Below, piece by piece: positions 1 through 10,479 of a stretch of DNA of 64,000 nt. The notes beneath the pieces were generated by a model, which saw only the letters and a list, made by a program, of their open reading frames with translations, searched no databases and was not told the DNA's origin. The position numbers were made by a program, and so were the translations under genes. The stretch is from Hyposmocoma kahamanoa (lineage: Eukaryota; Arthropoda; Insecta; Lepidoptera; Cosmopterigidae). The DNA lies in contig NW_020653945.1 in NCBI RefSeq assembly GCF_003589595.1, forward strand, positions 24,049,909 to 24,113,908, given 5' to 3'. Within the stretch, counting starts at the first letter, position 1. The number at the start of each line of letters is the position of its first letter.

Positions 1-985
1 TGCAAGAAAATAAAAGAAATGCTGAGAGAATCCTGTATTAACTGGTTGGGCCTGACAAACCATGCCCTTTCTACGTTTGTCTTTGGTCAGATCCGGATCA
101 TATATCAGAAGGGAGTGCTTTTTGAGGACTGTGTTAAGAACAAATAGTTGTCTAATGGTAAGGACATCCCATTTCTTATAAAGGTCACTAGTAGGGTAAC
201 GGTAAGGAAGACTAGCCCCCACCTTTAATATAGCCCGTTGAGCCCTCTCCAGTTCAATGAGATGAGTTTTGGATGTCCCACCCCACGACGTTATACAATA
301 CCCAATAATAGATTGGCTAAGGGCATAATAGACCGTTGTTAGCGTTTTCCGGTCTGCAACATACCGCAAGGTCCTGAAAATATAGATGAGCTTGCGTAAA
401 CGAGGTACTACAGATTCGATATGAGGTTTGAAGGTAAGCGTCTGATCTATGATGATTCCCAGATATCGAATAGATTCAGTTCTTATAAGAGACGGACAGC
501 GGCAATCTAGGCGTCCCAGGTTACAGGATGTATGCGCCCTAAGAGTTAGATTCAACGACGGTAGAAGATGGGATCGAAGTGCAAAGGCCATGTATTTGGT
601 TTTTGATACATTGAGGGTTAATAAATTCTTCCGCAACCATGCGCACACAACATTGAAACCGCACTGCGCAGAGACAAAGACCTCGTCCCAGCTTCGGCCG
701 CTGAAGAAAAGCGCCGTATCATCAGCGAATGTAAGTATTTTGCTATTACGGAGATTTAGGTTGCATAAGGTGTTAATAAAGACCAAGAACAGGGTAGGCC
801 CAAGAATGCTACCTTGGGGGACGCCGTATGTCACAGGGAGCTCATCACTCAGCCATTGGTCGATCCTAACACACTGCTTCCGGTCTGTCAAGTAATCCCT
901 AAATAACTCAAGAGGAATTCCTCTCACTCCCATCTCCTCGAGCTTGTGAATGAGAAGGGGGAATAATTGATGAAATCAAACTTTA
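1..985 (-). pseudogene. 5'-truncated Jockey-like LINE, reverse transcriptase C-terminal part
   Basis: Read on the minus strand, a long open frame carries RT landmarks in order: a VPQGSILGP block (about 826-797), FADDTALFF (about 730-705), then the thumb-type region with YLGIIID and LERAQRAILK. The upstream end near 985 holds a short KFDFIN segment in another frame, so a one-base frameshift separates it from the rest. The endonuclease and first RT blocks are absent, as in 5'-truncated LINEs, and the element continues beyond the left edge of the window. Clade assignment is by motif style (Jockey superfamily) and is inference. No start codon is expected or seen. It would have copied LINE RNA by target-primed reverse transcription when intact; this copy cannot. 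Confidence 0.85.
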
Positions 986-1474
986 GTAAATGTCAATAAA
1001 AAACTTTTTCAATAAAATAATAAAAAATAAACGAAAGAACTACCGTCGACTATTTTCTAAATTTCAAAATAGATATAAAATAAAAAATGTAAAATTACAG
1101 ACAGTTGTATGGAACGATACAGATGTAGACACATCGTAGACAAGATTGCTCAGAAGTACACCGAAGCCCATTAACGCAGGCTTTACCATCACGTGAACGT
1201 CTAGGTCAATCAGCTCCTTGACCACACAGATATTATAAGACGTTTAAAACGGACAAAACGATTTGCACTAGTGTGGTGTTGCGTAAACTAAATAGTGCCA
1301 GTAACACTGAACAAAAAGAACATATGGCGAAAGTGTCTTCGCCTTAATAGGTAATAAGAAAATGGCCGGTGGGTGAATTCTTAGCTTACTTCGTTTATTT
1401 ATCAATTTAAGTGAAATGTAAATTACTTATTTGTCTTGTATTTGACTAGAATGTGATATGTTTAATAATAATGA
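986..1474. other. AT-rich DNA, no feature seen
   Basis: Low-complexity A/T-rich sequence. No long ORF, no tandem repeat and no recognisable element on either strand. Confidence 0.5.
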
Positions 1475-1660
1475 CGTACATACTCACAGGCCCGCACTAG
1501 GGATACTCTGTGTCGCGGGTGCCATGGACACACATATAGACAGTCACAAATTACACCCAAATTCACGAGAGAATTTTATGTAGGTCATACGAATACTTCT
1601 TCCGGTCCGGGAATCGAACTCGGAACCTCTGCGTGGCAGACCAGCATGGTAACTGTTGAG
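1475..1660 (-). mobile_element. SINE-A copy (tRNA-derived SINE)
   Basis: Family description. On its own strand the element starts with a tRNA-like head (box A-like GTGGCCGAATGGTTACC, box B-like GGTTCGATTCCCGG), then a body around TGGGTGTAATTTGTGG and GTCCATGGCACCCGCGAC, and ends near GTGTGCGTTATT, often followed by an ATTT-type tail. It should be transcribed by RNA polymerase III and moved by a LINE partner (known for SINEs in general). Ten copies lie in this window, about 200 bp when full length. This copy has a diverged box B and its 5' end near 1660. Confidence 0.85.
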
Positions 1661-1756
1661 GAGTAGTGGGAAAATCAAATACAAAATAAAGCAAAATAAA
1701 ATTAGAATTTTGGGAAAATCTAACCAAGCAGAAAAACAGAAACGAACGCACCATAA

Positions 1757-1984
1757 CATTGACTTACAAATAAATGGACCAAGGGGCTAATACAAAAACC
1801 ACGAAAAAAATGTCCCAAGTCAACCTATTCGAAATTTAAATTGTAATGTCATCGCAGTATCGCGCTGTCAGTAGAACAAATGAAGACTAAAGCGGAGTGT
1901 CGCGCTCTGTATACGATTTTAGCGCCTTACAAGTGCGGACACTTTTTAGCGCGGACCCGACGTCCATATAATTGTAAGTCAATG
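1757..1984 (-). mobile_element. MITE-C copy 1, internally shortened
   Basis: Terminal inverted repeats CATTGACTTACAA / TTGTAAGTCAATG bound a 228-bp copy. The 8-bp target duplication CACCATAA is perfect (1749-1756 and 1985-1992). Compared with the 286-bp copies it lacks about 55 bp internally. It carries no coding sequence; mobilisation would need a transposase from elsewhere. Strand is arbitrary and given relative to the copy at 31307. Confidence 0.9.
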
Positions 1985-1992
1985 CACCATAA

Positions 1993-2510
1993 GCAAAATT
2001 ATTCATAAACAATGAGTAATAGAAAAACAGGAAATAAGTATAAAGATTTATATCTGCCCCATCCAGTAGGTCCGCAACATCTCTGTTTGGCCACTGAGGT
2101 AGTTAAGTTAATGTCTTTCTACCATTAAAATTATCGAAATTTTGAGTAACGGCAAACTTAATTTTTTTTTCATACTTCAAGCATATCGTCCGAACTTATC
2201 CAAGCATCAAAGTAAAATATTCTAATACGACATTAAAGAAAATCGTATCACACCTTCAACAATAAAGTGACGATATTGGAAATATAACATTTTTGGGATA
2301 CTGACGGAATAGATTATAAACGTACGAAGTAAAGTTAATACGGTCGGTGTTTTGTAGCAAGGGCGAAAGCGGTATTTCGAATTTTTTTTTCTGGGGAGCA
2401 TGTTTAAGGTTTTAATGACTGTTTTAAAAGGTCCTGTTTTAAATTCAATTTCAAAACTCAAACTTAATTAAAACTAAAATCACATTTTAAAACAGGACGT
2501 AAATATGTAG
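1993..2510. other. AT-rich DNA, no feature seen
   Basis: No supported ORF or repeat. A 79-codon minus frame at 2222-2461 has biased, hydrophobic AT-driven composition and no recognisable motif. Confidence 0.4.
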
Positions 2511-2511
2511 A

Positions 2512-2665
2512 TTATCAGGCTGTGACGTAATAAAGCGTGTTAAATACTCTATGACGCACTTGTTGACACTATTATGAACTGTCCAAAGCCTCAAGTTCGG
2601 ATACTAAATGAGATGTATTTGTATAATATATAATAAAAAGTCTGTGGCTTGTATGTATGTAGAAT
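2512..2665 (+). repeat. Rep-Q copy, uninterrupted
   Basis: Begins AGGCTGTGACGTAATAAAGC and ends near CTTGTATGTATGTA. The same start and end occur at 4738 and 5690, where the family is split by MITE-R. No ORF. Class unknown. Confidence 0.6.
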
Positions 2666-3980
2666 CAGACTTTAAAATTCTCTCCGAAAAAAGGTATCAT
2701 TATAATGTCGAAAACCTAATTTTGAGATAAAGCTGCGTAAAGGATTTTTTGGTTTTTTGTAATTTTTGAGGTTAAAATCATAAAAAGATATATCAACTTA
2801 CGTTGTACATTATGTATTAAAGAACTCTATCTATCTATCATAATTTTACTTTGGAAAGTAAGTTATTTCTATTGCAAAACGAATAAATTTATTTTTCTTC
2901 GTTGACAGCCGAAAGCTTCTTGTTGTTATGAAATTGCAAAACATTGTATTGAACCTTGCAGTGTTTTGGTTTGACACGACAGAGTATCGTTTTTAATTTT
3001 TTAAATTTGAGACGCGACAAATGTAAATAAACTCTGGTGCCCCACAACACTCTACTGATTTTGCACGTCTAATTGTCAAAACAAAAGACTGTATTGCTGC
3101 GTACCACAGATCACGTAAATTATTTTCTTTCTTCCGTACTGCGTACCATGTTATGTCAAAATGATTTCTATATTTGAAAACTTACAGTGTATTTTAGTTT
3201 TTAATATCTCTTTGAAAAACACTAATACTTCCAAAGTTGAAATGTCAGGGTATAGATTAAGCCTAGAGAAATCATATGAGCGTTGTTAAATCAGAACACT
3301 GTAAGTGAATTTACAGTGTATTGGTTTGACGCGGCAGAGATGTGGTCTTATTACACCAAATATACCGTTTCTCTACTCTTGTACTCGACGCAACTCGAAA
3401 TTTTTTTCAAACCTAAAATATTTGGAGATACAATATTCTTCCCGCGCGTCTTTAATATTTTCGTCGCTTCAATTTTCGCTTATTTCAATGGTGAAAACAC
3501 TCCGGCTATCTCCTGGGACAGGTGATCTACAGGAGGATGTCTTACAAAGCCTACTAATTGATTAAAGTAATTACATTTTACTCTCTGACAGATTTTAATA
3601 TAAACCCGATTTGATTATAAAGTTTTGAAGCAGAGTTAATCAAGTAAGTTGATTTATTAGATTATTCAGGATTTGAGTTTATTCTATAAATAAAGCTTGT
3701 TTAGCTCTTCAATTTGTTAGAAAGTTTGTAGACAAGAATTTGTTTACAAACGCGTTTAGCACATTGCTGTGTGATTATTGTAGACGTTTTAATACATTAC
3801 TTAAAAATTTTTCTTGGATAACTGATGTTATTAAAATTTCAACAGAACGTACGAGTAAATAGGTTATTAATTCTTCCTCGATATATATTATACGACCAAT
3901 ATAATATGAACTATACCTAATTGGACTACGAACTGTAGGTACTATAGTATATTATCACGTATAATATTATATTTGTCGTA
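2666..3980. other. AT-rich DNA, no feature supported
   Basis: Two overlapping short frames at 3283-3565 are in different phases of the same stretch and show no motif. Otherwise A/T-rich, with a short ATCT run near 2828-2840. Confidence 0.4.
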
Positions 3981-3985
3981 AAGGT

Positions 3986-4200
3986 TCGACGGCCTCCGTG
4001 GTCAAGTGGCTTGCACACCGGCTTTCGTGGTGTTGCCATCTCTGAGGTCCCGGGATCGAATCTCGTCTGGGTCAATGTAGAAAAATAAATTTTATATAAT
4101 ATATTGTCTCGGGTCTGGTTGTTTGTGGTAGGTATAGTCGTTTTTCCGATTTTCAAAACGCAAGTGCTTTAGTTACTTACTTTAGGATCTTTCTTAATAA
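3986..4200 (+). mobile_element. SINE-L copy (tRNA-derived SINE)
   Basis: Family description. The tRNA-like head begins GACGGCCTCCGTGGTCAAG, has a box B-like GGGATCGAATCTC, and is followed by a body with TCGGGTCTGGTTGTTTGTGG and TTCCGATTTCC. Five copies are in the window. Head and body differ from SINE-A. An inverted piece of the family tail (ACATACGTTGCTTTGATCCC) follows at about 4205-4260. Confidence 0.75.
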
Positions 4201-4261
4201 AAATACATAAATATTAATATAAATATTAGACACGTCACATACGTTGCTTTGATCCCTATGT

Positions 4262-4355
4262 AACTAACTTACCCTTCAAAACCGGAACACAGTAATGCTC
4301 ACATTACTGCTTGGCGGCAGAAATAGTTAAAGTGGCAGTACTTCCCCGACAATGG
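4262..4355 (+). repeat. Rep-B fragment (second half)
   Basis: Matches the half of Rep-B with ACCCTTCAAAACCGGAACAC, ATTACTGCTTGGCGGCAGAA and GGCAGTACTTCC. See the entry at 55905 for the full-length form. Confidence 0.75.
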
Positions 4356-4737
4356 GTGAAGTTAGGCTACAGCCTAACAGTAAATATATGATGAGCTCAA
4401 ACTACAAATCCTAATAAACCAATTGCTATTATTGCGTAAATTATTCCTAAACATCCAAAAGTTTCTTTTTTTCCACTTTCATATACATTCGTTCATATAC
4501 ATATGATGATGATGACGTTCCTGGTCGAACCCTTTACAAAGAGCTCTACTTCTACTAAAAATTGAACCTAAATTAAAATAATTATATGGTATGTACAAAA
4601 TTGAACACGCACCGTTTTGACAAATTACTTAGTGAGTATCTTATAGTTTTCAGAGCCGATGCCGGCGGCGATGTCTTTAAAATATACCATCAGAGAAAGA
4701 CAAAAGAACACGAGTCGCACTGCTGTCGCTCTAAATA

Positions 4738-5690
4738 TTAGGCTGTGACGTAATGAAGCGTGTTAGAGCGATCGCAGACGCGATGCAGTAACAATGTAGT
4801 AGCCAATCGTCTTCCTTTACACACACGCGCGACTTTAAGAAGCGATTCAAACGCGATGTAAACGCGCAATCACATCGATACAAACGCGCGATTGCATCGC
4901 TGGTAAATGTCGCCATGCGTAACCACTCTTAGGGTCGTATTCTAGAACTCTACTCACTGCTCAAGTCAGGATCTGAGTATGATTTCAAGCACTGGAAATA
5001 CGACCGTAATGGCAGGGACTTGAGTATGATTTCGAGTGCTTTAAACCATACTCAAATCCTGACTTTGAAAGGGTTGTAGCCCTAACTAGCCGTGAACAGG
5101 TTCACGGCAATGAAATGGGAAACTTCCGGTCCCTAAAATTTATTAAAGAAGTAAAGTTTAAAGAAAGGCTGTAACAATATAAAGGTAAATGTAAAAAAAA
5201 ACAGGTATAACAGTATAAAACACTCCCTACACTTTATTATTAAGGCACTTACCCCTAAATGGGCCGAGAAACTGAATTACAGAAATAGATACATGAAGGC
5301 TGTAGATTTATAAATTATTACACATGATTAGCTTATTAACAGCTCTGACTGTTGTGGCGGTCGAGCTGGGAGTGTCAGTGGTACGAAAACAAAATGAGAA
5401 AGTGAAGGAAGATGAAACAATTCAAATTTAAAATTTAAATACAAGTAAAATAAAAAAAATGATAAGATACAAGAGGAGAGAGGCGATACTAAGAGGTGAG
5501 ATGACGGTGAAAGGAGGTCGCACCGTCACAACTTGAGCATTGAATAGAGTTCTAGAATACGACCCTTAAACTTGACACATACAATAAGAACTCTTTCCAA
5601 AGTCAAAGTGTCAACTTCGGAGACTATATGATATGTATTCGTATAATATATAATAAAATCTCTGTAGCTTGTATGCATGTATGTATCTCA
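4738..5690 (+). repeat. Rep-Q copy interrupted by MITE-R
   Basis: The left part, 4738-4931, starts AGGCTGTGACGTAATGAAGC and contains repeated AAACGCGCGATTGCATCG-like motifs. The right part, 5566-5690, ends as the copy at 2512 does. The insertion between them is described separately. Confidence 0.65.
4932..5565. mobile_element. MITE-R: 634-bp PIF/Harbinger-like element
   Basis: The ends are inverted repeats of about 37 bp starting GGGTCGTATTCTAGAACTCT, with few mismatches. They are flanked by the 3-bp direct repeat TTA (4929-4931 and 5566-5568). A TTA/TWA target and GGG-type ends are typical of PIF/Harbinger elements (family knowledge). No transposase ORF lies inside; much of the interior (about 5085-5545) is Rep-G sequence. 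A smaller inverted repeat (TGAGTATGATTTC-like) lies just inside the left end. Confidence 0.75.
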
Positions 5691-6098
5691 GTTTTCTGAT
5701 GTCCTTATAGAGGTTTAACATTTCTTGACGTTGTGGTATTTATATAGTTGTTTTATATTCTAGATAGGTATCAGACTATGGCACGCAGGTATATAACCAC
5801 CAGATATTGTGAATAAAAAGATCCAACTCACAATTTCGATGGTATAATGTCCAGCACACCAAGTGTTAGAAGGCACAATGGTTAGAAAATATAAGCACAA
5901 GCACCGGTACAGAGTTCGGAAGAAACAATCAAATAGCTAGGGGCTATATTATTAAATATACAAGCAAAAGCAAATACATAACGTTACGTACCCTGCGCGG
6001 TGTTAGAGCGAATTATATTTAACATCGACGGACTGGTAATTGTGAATTGTGAACAGTGTTCCATGTAGTGTTGTGTTGTAATATATGTAGATAAAAAT
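5691..6098. other. AT-rich DNA upstream of the 6.1-kb ORF
   Basis: No element recognised. It could hold a leader for the ORF at 6099, but I see no clear TATA-initiator arrangement. Confidence 0.35.
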
Positions 6099-6539
6099 AT
6101 GGAAATAAAAATAAGCAGCGTAAAGTTAAAAATTAATAATATGCATCTCGGAAGTTATAAAAATATGTGTAGGAAAATAGGCTACAACGTATTAGGAACT
6201 GTTTACGGTAGCTTCATAGGTGTATGTCAATGCATGTGCACAAACAATATACCTCACATTTTCGTGTTTCTTCATTATAAAATGCATATAAGAAAATTTT
6301 TAACATTTAAACAATACAAATTTACCAAAGGTCGTCCTCTCGCTTTGGGTGTTTCGTCAAGAGTGATGATGGTACGAACCAACGTAAGAATAGTGGAAGG
6401 AAAAATAATTCGAGAACGATTCAAAATTGTAAAAGTAAATGGCCAGGAACCAGTATTAGAGGTTGATAAAAAGGCGGGATTACGAAAAAAGCTGTCAGCA
6501 TTGTCACAGCTCTATGACGTTAGCTATACTTTTATTTAA
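6099..6539 (+). CDS. 146-codon ORF of unknown function, partly Rep-G-derived
   Basis: Starts at an ATG and runs uninterrupted to TAA. The protein is basic; the N-terminal half has several cysteines around residues 40-50 (GVCQCMCTNN) and the C-terminal half is Lys/Arg-rich. I do not recognise it. The 3' half of the DNA clearly resembles Rep-G: 6405-6450 (GAACGATTCAAAATT, then AATGGCCAGGAACCAG) parallels 23943-23983, and 6468-6492 (GATAAAAAGGCGGGATTACG) parallels the minus strand of 61593-61617. The ORF is therefore more likely a repeat-derived frame, or the least decayed coding copy of a mobile element, than an ordinary host gene. No polyadenylation signal lies directly downstream. Confidence 0.3.
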   Translation: MEIKISSVKLKINNMHLGSYKNMCRKIGYNVLGTVYGSFIGVCQCMCTNNIPHIFVFLHYKMHIRKFLTFKQYKFTKGRPLALGVSSRVMMVRTNVRIVEGKIIRERFKIVKVNGQEPVLEVDKKAGLRKKLSALSQLYDVSYTFI

Positions 6540-6664
6540 ACATAATAACATTTCAACGTTGATAAGCAGGTATATTTTGAATTTATCTTGTGGCCCGTAG
6601 GCAGAATTACAGGCTATTTCACTCAGAAATGGACAGTGTAAAACTATAATCTACGATCGCGGCT

Positions 6665-6945
6665 TTTACTACTTGTAGCAGTAGAGCTCCTTGTGAAAGA
6701 TTTCGTCTAGGGAAGTACTGCCATCTTACCTATTTTTGCTGCCAAGCAGTAACTGGCGCATTACTGAGTTCCGGTTTAGAAAGGTAAGGGTGCTGGTGAA
6801 ATTACAGGCACATGGGACTTGTCAACTAATGTCTCAGGGTTGCGATTAAAGCTGAGTGGCACTGCAACTGTTATGGACAGATGTGTCGCTTACCATCAGG
6901 CCCACGATTTGTTAGTCCCGTCACTTGGTATTATATAAAAAAATA
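6665..6945 (-). repeat. Rep-B, near full length
   Basis: On the minus strand it runs from the GTGACGGGACTAACAAATCG end (6940) to the AGGAGCTCTACTGCTACAAG end (6672). The middle, around the cytosine-rich CCCTGAGACAT, is partly deleted. Confidence 0.8.
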
Positions 6946-6959
6946 ACTTCGCGTATACT

Positions 6960-7300
6960 TTACGGCCATTCTAACCAAGCAATGTGTCATGTCTGTGCTT
7001 GTCTATGGTTTTGTAAAGCATGATTCTTACGACGTTCCGAGTCGCGCAAAAAGGCGTGGCGAGAAGAATGCTCGGAGTCATCTTGGATCTGAAATAGGAC
7101 CAATGTTAAAAATGTCATAGTAGTCGTGGCGAAGAAAAAGTGGGCATGGGCGGAGCACATTGCGAGAATGGACTATGAGACCTCGAGCGGATATCAGAGG
7201 GCGCCACAGATCACCGCAGCGTTGGATGGACGACATCCGATGACACGGAGGTCAGGACTGGACGAGTCGGGCACAAGAACGCCAAGAATTGATGAAGAAG
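6960..7300 (+). pseudogene. LINE C-terminal fragment (RTE-like tail)
   Basis: Translation across frames gives QCVMSVLVYG, RVAQKGVARRMLGVIL, WAWAEHIARM and a GWTTSDDTEV block. These match the order seen in C-termini of arthropod RTE-like LINEs (YG, then AQRRMERRMLG, then WAGHIARM, then RW.DDI). At least two frameshifts and stops break it, so it is dead. A Rep-B copy abuts it on the left and a Rep-B fragment lies on the right. Confidence 0.7.
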
Positions 7301-7371
7301 GAAAAGGCCTAAATTTTTGTTTTATGATGTTTAGTGACGAGATGAACAAGTCGTGCACCTGGCTGTAAGCG

Positions 7372-7505
7372 TCACGACCCTTCATAACAATTTCAGTGCC
7401 CCAAAGAGTACTTCCACTGCGCCCGAACGCAGTAATGAGTAATGCTCGCATGAAAGGTGGACTGAACGATCTCTTTCAAAAGGAGCTCTACTGATAATTG
7501 GATTA
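7372..7505 (+). repeat. Rep-B, rearranged fragment
   Basis: Contains scrambled pieces of the family: ATAACAATTTCAGTGCC, CCACTGCGCCCG, GCAGTAATG and AAAAGGAGCTCTACTG. Confidence 0.5.
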
Positions 7506-7894
7506 GATTAGATCCAAGATTGAATCAAAAAAGGGCACTATGATAATAATGATTATGTTTCTAAACTAACCTAACGTTTGTATAAAAGAAACTTACATCC
7601 TCGCTTCCCAACTTGTAACTCTTAAAGTGTTACAAATGAATTCTATTCTACGTTCTGGAAGAAAAAAAAAGGAATAAAATACTGTAGCAACCTGTACGAG
7701 CTCAAGTGAATGAGATCTAAATTGAATCGCGAGTCGCGTCGTAAGGTGATATTGTGACTCTACCTGTGTGGAAACGAGATATGAACATCCTGTATGAAGT
7801 GTTATAAACTTTATTATTTGCTGTAGGAGCCTAGTGCACGCATGTACTATTTATTCCTATTGGTACCTTTAGAATAATAAAGTGATATCGTTCG

Positions 7895-8035
7895 TATAAG
7901 CAATAGAGCTCCTTGTTAAAGAGTTCGTCCAGGGAAGTACAGCCACTTCACCTATTTCTGAAGGGTGCTTGTAAAATTACAGGCGCATGGGACTTGTCAA
8001 CTTATGTCCCAGAGTGACGGACACAAAGGTAAAGT
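7895..8035 (-). repeat. Rep-B fragment
   Basis: Holds the AGAGCTCCTTGTTAAAGAGT end through the GGGACTTGTCAACTTATGTC block. The other end is missing. Confidence 0.75.
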
Positions 8036-8403
8036 TGTGTACTTTTGGACATACATATTTACTTTCTCGGGCTCGCGTAGTATTATACTGTTTCTTACGT
8101 TCAAATTTAAATTCAGTTTTCATAGTAGTTTACAATAGCGGCCAAATATTGTACTTTTGCTTTTATATGAAATATTTTACATTAGATAAATAGTCTATCG
8201 TAGTCTCACTTACATGTGTGATGTTTATTGTACAACTACATCAATTCTAAAATCTACGTTTATAATCTGTGCAGACATGATTGCAAAGTTACATTGATGA
8301 AATGGCTTTTAACATTGGACTATGACACTAGTGAAAATTTAATAAAAGTCACTAAATAAATGTAATTATTTTAAATGTTATAATATTATATTATTCAGAA
8401 CTC

Positions 8404-8472
8404 GCACACACGCTTACATACACACACACTCACACACACACACGCACACACACACAAATACACACACAAATT
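8404..8472. repeat. (CA)n microsatellite
   Basis: Impure CA/CACA run with T and G interruptions over about 70 bases. Confidence 0.9.
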
Positions 8473-8544
8473 TCACTCACGAAACATCTTCATATCTTTC
8501 CTTTTAGATTATATACTTACCTTTTTCAAAACTAAATAAATAAA

Positions 8545-8718
8545 TTGTAACGGGGTGGGAGCCTGGAGATTTGAAACACAGGTCTAGTTACCTAGTACGA
8601 ACTCCAGACTCTCGCTTAAGGTAGCTAACTTTAGTCATCATTAAGTCTTGTTTAACATATAATTATGATGTACAATCTTCCTTATGTGAGAGTGAATAAA
8701 TAAATAAATAATATAAAT
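8545..8718 (+). mobile_element. LINE 3' end with AATA tail
   Basis: GTAACGGGGTGGGAGCCTGG, then ACACAGG, CTCCAGACTCTCGCTTAAGG and a terminal GTGAATAAATAAATAAATAA. This resembles 3' UTRs of abundant lepidopteran non-LTR elements. No coding sequence remains; the clade cannot be set from this piece. Confidence 0.55.
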
Positions 8719-8719
8719 A

Positions 8720-9434
8720 AAATTTTAGATTGAAAATACAATGGCAAAGGATAACAATGATGTGATCGTCACTAATGTAAACAATAGTAACTAATATACT
8801 CCCGGGCATATAATTCGAGCCACCTTGCATTTTTATCCTAATAGCATGTTATATAAAAGTTTAGATATATATAGCATCGAAGAAAAAGTTTTCTCCGATA
8901 TTTTAAATTCAATTTTTCAGTAAGGACTTAAGGAAGTGACGTTTAGTATACCAGTTTCAAGTTGCATAATAACATTTTTGAGCACTGAAGCATTGTTTAA
9001 GCTAAGCATTTAATATTCAAAATGCAAGGTGACTCGGATCATGTGTCCGGGAGTATATAAACAAAATATAATAGCTACAAAAATATAAATAAATACAAAG
9101 TATTGTCGAGGTATAACGACATCAAATAAAATAAAATTACAATTTCATTAAAAGAAATTCCTCGACGCTGTAAAATTCAATCCAATAAAAGAAATTTCAT
9201 TCGAGCATAAAATATTTCGTCGTTTGTTATAGTACTTTTTACATTTGCGGGTCGTAGAATCTAGGACTTATTTATATTGGGTGTAATAAGGTGATATTTG
9301 CAAATTGACTACTTTTCAGAAGACACGTTTCAAGATTCCACAATCGAAACTAGTCGATAACTTTTCCATGTTTAAATAGGAGAGAAATAAAATTTCATAT
9401 GCTCACAATTTGTTTCATATAGTTCGTATTAGTT
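8720..9434. other. AT-rich DNA, no feature seen
   Basis: An imperfect inverted motif (CTCCCGGGCATATAATTC near 8802 and GTGTCCGGGAGTATATAA near 9043) suggests the ends of a roughly 260-bp TIR element with GAGCCACCTTGCATTTT at one end and AAAATGCAAGGTGACTC at the other. No ORF. Confidence 0.45.
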
Positions 9435-9640
9435 TCTAGGCTTTCACGTGAAGTGACGGGACAGACAAGTTGGGCGCGTCCACCAAGCGACACGCCTGTC
9501 CTTAACAATGCAGTGCTACCTCAAATAGATTTAAATCGTTAAGATCTTAAGGGTACTGCCACCGTGCCTGGCACTCTGATACATAAGTTGACAAGGTCCA
9601 TGCGTCTGTAATTTCACTAGCACCCGTAGGCCCGGCGCCC

Positions 9641-10017
9641 ACATTTGGGACGGGACGGTACGGGATTTTTAGGTGACAAATAAGATCATGACGTTATAGT
9701 TACGATTTCAGTGATAGTGATTGTAGTTGCAATATAAAGCTGCGGCATGCTTAGAGATGCCGAGCCGGCAGCCTTCGCAATGCCTGTGCCGCCTTGGGGA
9801 AGCTACGGCAGCCTTGGGAATGCTTCGGCGACCTTGGGGATGCTTCAGCAGCCTATGGGACGCTTCGGTAGCCTTGGGGATGCTTTAACAGCTTTCGGGA
9901 TGCTTCGGAAGACCGAGTGCGACTATGCGGACGAGGGGACGCTCGCTCGGAAAGAGCGATCTGAAGAGAGATATTCCTAAGGCTGGATGCCGCCTCCTGC
10001 CAAGCCATCTTGTCCGT
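9641..10017. mobile_element. GC-rich insertion within Rep-B, containing a minisatellite
   Basis: Starts CCGGCGCCCACATTTGGGAC and ends near CCATCTTGTCCGTGTG. It is more GC-rich than its surroundings. A 77-codon frame inside (9747-9980) is Gly/Ala/Leu-rich only because of the minisatellite, so I do not call it a gene. Class unknown; no clear TIR or A-tail. Confidence 0.45.
9771..9909 (+). repeat. 20-bp minisatellite, about 7 units
   Basis: Unit close to GCCTTGGGGATGCTTCGGCA, in strict 20-base register with one to five changes per unit. Because 20 is not a multiple of 3, one translated frame repeats only every 60 bases. Confidence 0.85.
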
Positions 10018-10479
10018 GTGTGCTCACATTACCTCTTGGCGGTAGAAATAGGTACTTGACGAACTCTTTCACAAGGAGCCTTCTGCCTACTATCTATATA
10101 TACATACTTAACTCAAGAATATAATATGCGTTTCGATTATGTACCTTTAAATGTTATTCTCCTTGTAATTCACAAAACAAACATACAATGTATACAATAG
10201 CACCTACACTCATAAAGCGTAAAGTTCTCGAGTAACAATTAAAACACAAAGCTAGATTGTCTTACTAACAACACAATTAATGGATGCGGATTTCATAATA
10301 ACAATTATAAAAACCCCGGTCGAATTACCGCTTCTCCTGGCTTTGGTGAATTTGCGTCAACTTTTAATGAACTTGGCTTAGCGGTAGAGTACAAATTCTA
10401 AGGAGAACAGGGATACGAAATTTCACAACTGTACATTTTTAGCAATATTTCCGAATATAAATATTGTGGTGAGATCTGC

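Larger units (their letters stand above)
9440..10088 (+). repeat. Rep-B copy interrupted by a GC-rich insert
   Basis: The first half, 9440-9640, runs GTGACGGGACAGACAAGTTG to CACTAGCACCCGTAGG. The second half, 10018-10088, runs TGCTCACATTACCTCTTGGC to TTTCACAAGGAGCC. The roughly 375-bp insert has no family match elsewhere in the window. Confidence 0.75.

Noticed and set aside
449..895. 148-codon plus-strand ORF
   Set aside because: Antisense shadow of the minus-strand LINE reverse transcriptase.
3986..4060. Functional tRNA genes at the many box A/box B pairs
   Set aside because: Each is the head of a repeated SINE with a common body; no acceptor stem pairing was convincing.
9747..9980. Gly/Ala-rich 77-residue protein, silk- or antimicrobial-like at first sight
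   Set aside because: The sequence is translated minisatellite whose 20-bp unit drifts through frames; no signal peptide.
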